A DNA stretch of 61,002 nucleotides from Terriglobia bacterium (GTDB taxonomy: Bacteria; Acidobacteriota; Terriglobia; Bryobacterales; Bryobacteraceae): NCBI GenBank assembly GCA_020073145.1, contig JAIQFS010000032.1, positions 1 through 61,002 of the forward strand. The letters run 5' to 3'. Of this stretch, positions 50,794 through 61,002 are shown one piece after another. The notes beneath the pieces are model-generated. The model did no database searches and was not told the origin of the DNA. It saw only the letters and a list, made by a program, of their open reading frames with translations. Numbering within the stretch: the stretch's first letter is position 1; each line of letters opens with the position of its first letter. Position numbers and translations under genes: made by a program.

Positions 50794-53154
50794 GTGACTC
50801 GCACTCGCCTAATCGGAATGACAGCAACTCTGTGGCTGGCCAGCGGTTTGGTTCAGGCCCAGGAATCCAAGACGCCCGTCCCCCAATCCGGGCTGGTCAT
50901 CCAGACCGAGACTACTCAGGTGCTGGTCGATACGGTGGTGACGGACAAGAAGGGGAACTACATCCGCGACTTGACGCAAAAGGACTTCAAGGTCTGGGAA
51001 GACAAGAAAGAGCAGACCATCACGAGCTTCTCGTTCGAGGAGACGTCCTCACCGAATGACAAGCACTATCTGGTGCTTTTCTTTGACAACTCCACCTTGG
51101 AGCCGGCCAATCAGACTCGCGCCCGGGAGGCGGCGGCGCAGTTCATCGACGCCAACGCCGCGCCGAATCACCAGATGGCAGTGGTCAATTTTGGCGGCGC
51201 GCTGCAGATTGCCCAGAACTTTACCGAGGATGCCGACCGGCTGAAGAAAGCCGCCGGCGGCGTGAAGTTCTCCTCGCTGACGCCCAACCCCGCCACCGGC
51301 ACGGGTGCGCAGGCGCAACTGGCGAAGAGCGCCGCCAATTTCGCGGCGCGTGATATGATCCTGGCGTTGCGCAGCCTGGTTAAGGGCCTGGCATCAGTCT
51401 CCGGCCGCAAGACCCTGGTGTTGTTCTCGGAGGGCTTCCCGCTCAAGGAAGACCAGATCCCGGAAGTGACCGCGACCCTGGACGCCTGCAACCGGGCAAA
51501 CGTCGCCATCTATCCGATCGACATCCGCGGGATTGCCGCTGACGGGCCACCGCTGCTTCCCGGGAGGGCGGGCCTGCCTGAGGCCCAGCCGTCGCGCGGG
51601 GGCCTCCGCGCACTCCTGCAGAAGGCGGCGGCGTTACCCGGATTAGGCCTGTCCGGACTCGGCGAGCCGGTTTCCACGGCGTTCTTCCAACGCGGCGGCG
51701 CGGCGCCTGGTGGCGGCGGAGCACCCGGCGGCGGCGGAGCACCCGGCGGCGGCGGAGCACCCGGCGGCGGCGGAGCGCGCGGCGGCGGAGCGCCCGGTGG
51801 CGCGCCGGGAGGCGCACCCGGCGGAGCCCCGGGAGGGCGAGGTGGCGCCCCGGCCCCCGGCGGAACTCCGAATCCTGGCGCTCCGGGTCAGGGCAACCCG
51901 ACGGGGTATCCGGGAGGGCGCGGCACACCCGGACAGCAGGAGCCCCCCTTCGGCCAACCCCCCTTCGGCCAAGGACCCTTCGACTCAACTCGCGGCGGCA
52001 TTATTCCGCAACCGCCGGAAGGCACCTATACCAATCAGCAGATCCTGTATATGCTGGCCGACGGCACGGGAGGCTTCCTCATTCACGACACCAATGACCT
52101 GCTGGCCGGCCTCCAGAAAATCGGCAAAGAGCAGGACCAGTATTACATTCTGGCATACACGCCCCCGCCCTCCGAAGAAGGAACCTGCCATGTTTTGAAG
52201 GTCAAGGTGGATCGCGGCGGGACCAAGATTCGCTCCCGCAGCGGATACTGCAAGGCCAGGTCGCACGACCTGCTGAAGGGCAGCCCGGTCGAGCAGACGC
52301 TGGAGAGCCGGGTTGCCGCTCCGGGCCCGGGCACGATTCCCGCCACCATGCAACTGCCCTTCTTTTACACCTCACCCAATGTGGCGCGCGTCAATGTGGC
52401 AGTCGACGCCGAAACCGACAAAGTCGAGTTCAAGAAGGAAAAGGGTAAGATGCACGCCGCCATCAACGTCCTCGGCGTCGCTTACAACCCGGAAGGCGGG
52501 GTTGTGGCGCGCTTCAGCGACACCGTGAACCTCGACCTGGCGGACAAGAAAGAAGTCGAGGCCTTCAAACAGACCCCGTTCCATTACGAGAATCAGTTCG
52601 AGATCGGCGCCGGCCGCTACAACCTGAAACTGGCTTTCAGCACGGGCGGCAACAACTTCGGAAAGCTCGAGCAGCCGCTGGTGGTGGATCCGTACGATCC
52701 GGCCGAGTTCGCCCTCAGCGGGCTGGCGTTGAGCCATGCGGCCCGGCCGGCATCCGCCGGGGCACTGGATCTGAGTGCCGTTCTGGATGACCGGACCCCG
52801 TTGCTGGCTTCCGGCATCCAGGTGATCCCGTCGGGATCGAACCTGCTCCGAAAGGCCGGCGTCGCGATCTTTTACTTCGAGATCTACGAGCCGCTTCTGG
52901 TTACGCCGGATCCGCAGAAGGCGACTATGGTGGCGATCGAGATGAAGGTCTTCGACCGCAAGACTGGAGAACAGAAAGAAGATACGGGGGTCATGCGGCT
53001 GGAGCTTCCTGCGGCCACCGGCAACCCAGTGATTCCAGTGGGAGAAAAGGTGCCTGTGGCCAAGCTCAATCCGGGCTCATACCGGCTGGAACTTACCGCC
53101 GCCGACACTGCCGGAAAACAAGTGAAGCGGACCACCGACTTCGAATTGGAATAG
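50794..53154 (+). CDS. Exported VWFA-related protein with Gly-Pro-rich minisatellite insert
   Basis: 786 residues from GTG (GAGAGG upstream), signal peptide then TTQVLVDTVVTDKKGNYIRD and LTQKDFKVWEDKKEQ, a VWFA core with LVLFFDNSTLEPANQT (the DxSxS-like metal site) and LASVSGRKTLVLFSEGFPLK. Residues about 300-405 are a low-complexity Gly/Pro/Ala segment built on APGGGG units and later PFGQ repeats, inserted where its neighbour has none. A beta-rich C-terminal part follows. The extension is likely surface-exposed and prone to length change. Function unknown. Confidence 0.78.
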   Translation: MTRTRLIGMTATLWLASGLVQAQESKTPVPQSGLVIQTETTQVLVDTVVTDKKGNYIRDLTQKDFKVWEDKKEQTITSFSFEETSSPNDKHYLVLFFDNSTLEPANQTRAREAAAQFIDANAAPNHQMAVVNFGGALQIAQNFTEDADRLKKAAGGVKFSSLTPNPATGTGAQAQLAKSAANFAARDMILALRSLVKGLASVSGRKTLVLFSEGFPLKEDQIPEVTATLDACNRANVAIYPIDIRGIAADGPPLLPGRAGLPEAQPSRGGLRALLQKAAALPGLGLSGLGEPVSTAFFQRGGAAPGGGGAPGGGGAPGGGGAPGGGGARGGGAPGGAPGGAPGGAPGGRGGAPAPGGTPNPGAPGQGNPTGYPGGRGTPGQQEPPFGQPPFGQGPFDSTRGGIIPQPPEGTYTNQQILYMLADGTGGFLIHDTNDLLAGLQKIGKEQDQYYILAYTPPPSEEGTCHVLKVKVDRGGTKIRSRSGYCKARSHDLLKGSPVEQTLESRVAAPGPGTIPATMQLPFFYTSPNVARVNVAVDAETDKVEFKKEKGKMHAAINVLGVAYNPEGGVVARFSDTVNLDLADKKEVEAFKQTPFHYENQFEIGAGRYNLKLAFSTGGNNFGKLEQPLVVDPYDPAEFALSGLALSHAARPASAGALDLSAVLDDRTPLLASGIQVIPSGSNLLRKAGVAIFYFEIYEPLLVTPDPQKATMVAIEMKVFDRKTGEQKEDTGVMRLELPAATGNPVIPVGEKVPVAKLNPGSYRLELTAADTAGKQVKRTTDFELE
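51715..51780 (+). repeat. 18-bp tandem minisatellite encoding APGGGG units
   Basis: Three to four near-perfect copies of an 18-bp GC-rich unit encode GAPGGG hexapeptides. Shorter degenerate GAPG units run on to about 51840. The repeats are in frame, so copy-number change keeps the protein readable. This is a coding repeat, not CRISPR. Confidence 0.75.
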
Positions 53155-53289
53155 GGCGCGGCCCTGTCGAGGGATTCGGATCGGCAGCCGGCGGTGGCGC
53201 GCAGCATCAGAAAGACAACGTCCGAGGTGTTTTTTTCTGTTCTCGGCTAGGGCGTTCCCGGATGTCTACCGATAAGGTATGGGTAGGCC

Positions 53290-56337
<3,048 letters not shown>

Positions 56338-56354
56338 CCCGGGTTTCACAAGCC

Positions 56355-56909
<555 letters not shown>

Positions 56910-56915
56910 GACGCA

Positions 56916-56921
56916 AGGATA
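56916..56921 (-). promoter_or_regulatory. -10-like hexamer, leaderless candidate for the RibD-like gene
   Basis: TATCCT on the minus strand lies 6 nt before the ATG at 56909, and no Shine-Dalgarno sequence is present, so the transcript would start at the start codon. Confidence 0.35.
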
Positions 56922-57012
56922 CCGCCGGGGAGTAGCAAAGCCGAGACAGCGTGCCCTGGTTTGTCCGTGCCCTGGTTTCTCAAAGGGCCTGGACTTTTCG
57001 CGTACCGCTTCG

Positions 57013-57633
57013 CTAACTATCGTCAGGTCGATTGGGTCGCCGAGGGAGTTCCTTTGCCGAGGCCTCGGCTCCAGGTGGTTCACGGAACGGTTCCACAGAA
57101 ATGCGCTCGTAACACACTTCCAGGACGATCAAGGATTCTGTGCCCCCCGGCGCTTGGAGAGCGACACGGTCGCCCGCTGCCGACTTCATCAACGCCCGCC
57201 CCAGAGGCGACACCCAACTGATGTGGTTGCGTTGGAGATCGACCTCGTCGGCGCCCACGATGCTCACCACTCGCTCCGTTCCTGCGGCATTGGCATACCG
57301 CACGGTCGCTCCGAAGAATGCCCGCGTCGCCGCCTGCCCCGCTCTCGGCCTCTCCGGGTCCACCACTTCCGCGGCATCGATTCGCTTCGTGAGAAAGCGA
57401 ATCCGCCCGTCGATCTGCCGCAGCCGCCGCTTGCTGTAAGTATAGTCGGCGTTTTCACTGCGATCGCCGTTGCTCGCTGCCCACGTCACTACTTTCGTCA
57501 CGGCCGGACGTTCCCTGGTCAGCAGAAACCGGAGTTCCTCTTTGAGGCGCTGCAGGCCGCTCGGCGTGATGTAGTTCTTGACTCGAATCGCGGGCTCGTC
57601 TGCTTGCGGTTTTCTCGTGGACCCTTTTCGCAT
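57013..57633 (-). CDS. GreA/GreB-family transcription elongation factor
   Basis: 206 residues from the ATG at 57633. The N-terminal coiled coil contains the acidic tip in NGDRSENADYTYSKRRLRQI, and RIRFLTKRIDAAEVVDPERP follows. The C-terminal FKBP-like domain has VVSIVGADEVDLQRNHISWV and SPLGRALMKSAAGDRVALQA. Gre factors enter the RNA polymerase secondary channel and stimulate cleavage of backtracked RNA. The protein has a longer basic N-terminus and C-terminal tail (EASAKELPRRPNRPDDS) than E. coli GreB. TAAGAA lies 7 nt before the ATG. Confidence 0.88.
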   Translation of the reverse strand: MRKGSTRKPQADEPAIRVKNYITPSGLQRLKEELRFLLTRERPAVTKVVTWAASNGDRSENADYTYSKRRLRQIDGRIRFLTKRIDAAEVVDPERPRAGQAATRAFFGATVRYANAAGTERVVSIVGADEVDLQRNHISWVSPLGRALMKSAAGDRVALQAPGGTESLIVLEVCYERISVEPFREPPGAEASAKELPRRPNRPDDS

Positions 57634-57699
57634 ATCGCAGTTCTTAAGGCGCAAATCCAGTGGCTGCCACAAGCCTCTCACAAAAACGGAAGCGCGGCG

Positions 57700-58265
57700 G
57701 GGGAGAATGCGTCAGCCGAACTGCGTCTGCTCCGGCAGTTCGAGCTGGCGCTTCAGGCCGCAGCTGGCGATCCCAATCTCGCGATTCCCTACTGGGACTG
57801 GGAAGTCTCCGGAAATAATAGCCCGTTCACCGACTTTCTTGGCGGAGACGGGGATAACGCGCAAGGGCACCGTGTGGTAACGGGCCCTTTTGCCTATTCC
57901 ACAAAGAAGTTTACGATCCGCGTCTGGGACGCGGCTTCTGGAAATGCCGGTCTGTTACGGGAATTCGGGACCGATCCGACCGCCTTTCTGCCTACCCCGA
58001 CGCAAGTGGCCTCGGCGCTGACGAAGACGCCGTATTCACCAGGACCCAACAGGTGGGAAAAGACTGTTACCTCGATCGATTATGGGAAACCTAGCGCAAA
58101 CAACATCCCACGAGCGACCCCTACCTGCCGGCCTCCGGCTCGCCAGGATACGACTTGGGCTCCACGCTGCTCTTCGCGAAGGCCGGGAAACCCGTGCCCT
58201 GGAAGGGTTCGTGGAAAGTCCAGGATACGCTCGACACCACCAGCCTTGGCTATACCTACGCGTAA
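57700..58265 (+). pseudogene. Tyrosinase/polyphenol oxidase remnant
   Basis: The first part reads LRLLRQFELALQAAAGDPNL and AIPYWDWEVSGNNSPFTDFL, the segment just after the CuA histidines of tyrosinases, then GHRVVTGPFAYST and LLREFGTDPTAFLP. The N-terminal copper-binding histidines are missing. Near 58110 the frame shifts by one, and the other frame ends with a C-terminal SDPYLPASGSPGYDLGSTLL and DTLDTTSLGYTYA, as in intact members. The central CuB region with its HH(A/C)NVDR motif is absent, so an internal deletion has occurred as well. The gene is dead. Confidence 0.75.
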
Positions 58266-58577
58266 TGCGCCGGTGGCACAAGAAGGCGGGGGGTGTCGCT
58301 GAGCCGCACCCGGTTCGAACTCTTTTTGGTCCTCGGAGCCGCCTACGGCGCCGCATCACGAGCCACTCTGAGAGTTCTCCGCGTGTCCGATAGACGGGAG
58401 GTGGCTTGGAATAGAACCAGTCTTTTCAGCGGGTTGAAGTGCTCGTGCCCTGAGCCGTTGATTTACGACCGAGGAGGAGAATTCGCGAATTTGGGCCGAT
58501 TAGACTCTTGAGCGGCACTCTGTCCCCTCATCGCGGAATCTGTCGCCGTGCCGGAGCCAAACCGCTCGGAGCGCTCG
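58266..58577 (+). other. 312-bp gap with no recognised gene
   Basis: Follows the tyrosinase remnant and precedes the second hybrid kinase. Frames here read short basic peptides without family resemblance. It is probably further debris of the degraded tyrosinase region plus the promoter of the next gene. Confidence 0.35.
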
Positions 58578-60812
58578 ATGAAGAACTTCGATAAGGCCCT
58601 CTACGAAGGCACTCTTGTTGCCTTGGGCAAGATTCTCTCTAAATACAACGCATTCGCACAGGGATCGATCCTCAAAGACTCGGGCAGAGACCTGCTCACC
58701 TACCTCACACGCCACGGTTTCGAATTCGAAGAAACCGGCAGTATCTCCGATCTCGGGAAAGTGGTGGAACTGTTCCTGAAAAACGGATTTGCGCGGGAAC
58801 TGGTGGTGACCCCTGCCGACAAAGGTGACAACTACATCTGGAGCGATCTATTTCTGCTCGATGCTTATAAGGAGCTTCAGGACTGTACCGATAATCCGTT
58901 CCTCTCGTGCCCTTTAAACCTGTGCCTGTACTACCTTGCTGACCGGCACAACAAGTTCATGAAGCTCCATGAGAAGACCTTCGATATGGAGAAGCGTCTG
59001 ACGATCTCGAAGTGGGAGCTGATTGATAAGGAGCCGATAGCCGAATGCGGCTTCGACCCATTGGTGATCGAGAATGCGCGCCTGGTGGAACTGGCCGAAG
59101 AGCGCGCCAACCGGCTGGAAAAGGCACAGCGCGAACTGGAGCAGTACGCCGCCGACCTGGCGATGGCCAAAGAACGCGCCGAACGCCAAACGCGGCTCCT
59201 CGAAGAACAAGCCGTTCACCTGGTGGAAGCGCGTGAGTCGGCGCTTCAGGCGGCAAAGGCGAAGTCGGAGTTCCTAGCCAACATGAGTCATGAGATTCGG
59301 ACGCCGATGAACGGTGTCACTGGTATGGCCGCCCTGCTCCTGAATACTCCGCTTTCCGAAGAGCAGCGCGATTACGTCGAAACGATCGTTACCAGTGGCG
59401 AGGCGTTGCTCGGGATTGTAAACGACGTGCTCGACCTCTCCAAGATCGAAGCGGGCAAGATGGGGTTGCAAGTCGTCGGTTTCGACCTCCAGGAAATCAT
59501 GGAAGATACGATCGACGTGCTGGCCTCGGGGGCAAGCCAGAAGCGCGTGGAACTGGCGGCCGTCACAGATCCCGCATTGACGCGCCGGCTTATCGGCGAC
59601 CCCGGGCGCGTCCGCCAGGTACTTCTGAATCTTGTGGGGAACGCGTTGAAGTTTACGAACGAAGGCGAAGTGCTCCTTCGGGCAAAGCTGGCGAGTGAGA
59701 CCGCCGATGCCCAAGAGATTTGCTTCTCGGTCAGCGATACGGGGATCGGCATCTCGCGCGAAAACCTGAAAAGGCTGTTTCAGCCTTTTTCCCAACTCGA
59801 AGCCAAGCAGCAGACCGGCGGCACGGGACTCGGCCTGACCATCTCGAGACATTTGGTGAAGCTCATGGGCGGTGAGATTTCGGTGGAGAGCGAGGAAGGT
59901 GTCGGTAGCGTGTTTTCGTTTACGGCCAAGTTCGGAAAGGATACCGCGAAAACAGCGCGGGCGCGGCATACATTTCAGGGTCGAAGAGCTCTCGCCATCG
60001 CGGAGAACACGGCCATTCGGAATGTCATGAAGGAGCAGCTTGAGAACTGCGGCATGCGGGTAACGGCCGCCAGGGTTCCTGAGGCTTCTGGACTCATCCG
60101 CCTGGCGGCCGCGGCGGCCGAGCCGTTTTCGTTTATTGTTCTCGATCCGGAACGGGCAGCCGACACCGGCGCGGTTCGAGATGCGATCGTAAATTTGAAA
60201 CAACCCGTGCCGACGCCTCTGGTCCTTGTGGCACCGCTCGGCCAGGAACGCCGTGCCGAGCTGGCCGGGACGCACCGAATCAAAAAGCCGATCCATGTAT
60301 CCGATCTCGAACGCTTGCTCGTGAATCTTTCGGCCGAACAGGTTGGCCGATCCGCGGCTACCGAGCGAAGCTCCGAGTTGGTTCTTCCACGCCCGAGTCG
60401 CGGACTGAGCGAATACCCTTCCGATCCGCTCCGCATTCTCGTCGTCGAGGACAATCCCGTCAACCAGCGCGTCGCCCTGAAAATCCTAGAAATGCTCGGC
60501 TATCGGGCAGACCTCGCCGTCAACGGGCGCGAAGGCGTCAACGCTCATCTCAGCCAACCCTATGACATCATCTTCATGGACTGCCACATGCCCGAGATGG
60601 ACGGCTTCGAGGCGTCGGCCGAGATCAGGCGCCATGAAACCAATAGCCGACACGCCATCATTATTGCGATGACGGCAAGCGCGCTCGAGGGCGACCGTGA
60701 GCGCTGCCTGGCCGCCGGGATGGATGATTACCTCAGCAAACCGGTGAAGCCGGCCACTGTTCTAGCCTGTCTTCGAGCGTGGCAAACCAGCCGCGAGCCG
60801 GTTCGCGCATGA
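58578..60812 (+). CDS. Cytoplasmic hybrid histidine kinase with one intact and one degenerate receiver
   Basis: 744 residues; ATG 58578 with GGAG 6 nt upstream is preferred to GTG 58548. There is no membrane segment. An N-terminal domain (about 1-150: [40 protein letters not shown]) is followed by a coiled coil ([20 protein letters not shown]), then His238 in [12 protein letters not shown] and ATPase motifs [15 protein letters not shown] and [14 protein letters not shown]. The first receiver-like domain is degenerate ([15 protein letters not shown], one acidic residue where two are usual). The second has [14 protein letters not shown] and Asp668 in [12 protein letters not shown]. The N-terminal domain is likely the sensor. 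Confidence 0.85.
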   Translation: MKNFDKALYEGTLVALGKILSKYNAFAQGSILKDSGRDLLTYLTRHGFEFEETGSISDLGKVVELFLKNGFARELVVTPADKGDNYIWSDLFLLDAYKELQDCTDNPFLSCPLNLCLYYLADRHNKFMKLHEKTFDMEKRLTISKWELIDKEPIAECGFDPLVIENARLVELAEERANRLEKAQRELEQYAADLAMAKERAERQTRLLEEQAVHLVEARESALQAAKAKSEFLANMSHEIRTPMNGVTGMAALLLNTPLSEEQRDYVETIVTSGEALLGIVNDVLDLSKIEAGKMGLQVVGFDLQEIMEDTIDVLASGASQKRVELAAVTDPALTRRLIGDPGRVRQVLLNLVGNALKFTNEGEVLLRAKLASETADAQEICFSVSDTGIGISRENLKRLFQPFSQLEAKQQTGGTGLGLTISRHLVKLMGGEISVESEEGVGSVFSFTAKFGKDTAKTARARHTFQGRRALAIAENTAIRNVMKEQLENCGMRVTAARVPEASGLIRLAAAAAEPFSFIVLDPERAADTGAVRDAIVNLKQPVPTPLVLVAPLGQERRAELAGTHRIKKPIHVSDLERLLVNLSAEQVGRSAATERSSELVLPRPSRGLSEYPSDPLRILVVEDNPVNQRVALKILEMLGYRADLAVNGREGVNAHLSQPYDIIFMDCHMPEMDGFEASAEIRRHETNSRHAIIIAMTASALEGDRERCLAAGMDDYLSKPVKPATVLACLRAWQTSREPVRA

Positions 60813-61002
60813 CCCGGTGCGGACGATTATCATGGGCCGCCCCGGCACAGATCGGTCCGTGCACGTCTAGCAGGCTGCTGAAAAGCGACCTCTCGTAAGT
60901 CAGTCGGCCGCTTTCTAGTGGTTCTATGTCCCGGCGCAAGTCGCGCCGCCAACGGCCGACGCGCGGTTCACTGGCAGCGAACGCGGCGGTGGGGGTTCGG
61001 GC
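60813..61002. other. 190 bp after the last gene, possible mobile-element end
   Basis: No complete gene is visible. The stretch near 60869-60882 (AGCAGGCTGCTGAA) resembles the end of several bacterial insertion sequences, but without a transposase or partner end in the window this is only a hint. Confidence 0.25.

Noticed and set aside
51715-51780. GC-rich tandem repeat as a possible CRISPR or origin
   Set aside because: Repeats are contiguous, have no spacers and keep the reading frame of the host gene.
60733-60939. A minus-strand short frame at the right edge
   Set aside because: Antisense to the kinase C-terminus, no ribosome site, no similarity.

Overview
The window is GC-rich, gene-dense bacterial DNA, about 61 kb, with no rRNA, tRNA, CRISPR array or phage block that I could recognise. 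The gene content points to an Acidobacteriota member, probably near Solibacter/Bryobacter. The indicators are tandem VWFA-related proteins, several PQQ-type beta-propeller dehydrogenases, MacB-type permeases without an ATPase, a paralogous family of short exported proteins ending in a 'TERFHR…DPKAYTRPWT' module, and a CnaB-like fusion. This assignment is inference from gene families, not from a marker gene.

Layout. 1-1.2 kb: mobile-element debris (an IS630 transposase start, a truncated frameshifted IS630 copy, a frameshifted serine recombinase). 1.2-6.6 kb: a five-gene operon of hexapeptide acyltransferase, asparagine synthase, acyl carrier protein, NadE-like ligase and AMP-forming acyl ligase, probably for decorating a surface glycan or small molecule. 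6.7-11 kb: a coiled-coil membrane protein and a MASE1/CHASE/PAS histidine kinase. 11-28 kb: exported and envelope functions, including two paralogous exported proteins, three PQQ-type dehydrogenases, two orphan MacB-like permeases, a stand-alone Cas2-like protein, a CNNM/CBS transporter, a FemAB-like acyltransferase, an NHL protein and an S10 carboxypeptidase. 28-45 kb: metabolic and housekeeping genes, many in short operons with 4-bp ATGA/GTGA overlaps (YceH-metalloprotease, esterase-lipoprotein, XdhC-MocA-AsmA, aconitase-X large-small subunits).

45.7-48.7 kb holds the most unusual locus: a compact lasso-peptide-like RiPP operon. It has a PqqD/RRE protein, a B2 transglutaminase-like protease, a 48-residue precursor, an HprK-like kinase and a nucleotidyltransferase. 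It has no asparagine-synthetase-type cyclase, and the precursor tail has neither the N-terminal Gly nor the Asp/Glu needed for a lasso ring. 49-53 kb carries two VWFA-related exported proteins, one with an 18-bp minisatellite. 53.3-60.8 kb carries two hybrid histidine kinases flanking a RibD-like reductase, a Gre factor and a gutted tyrosinase pseudogene.

A pattern across the window is that many genes without a Shine-Dalgarno sequence have a TANNNT -10-like hexamer 6-9 nt before the start codon, which suggests widespread leaderless transcription.
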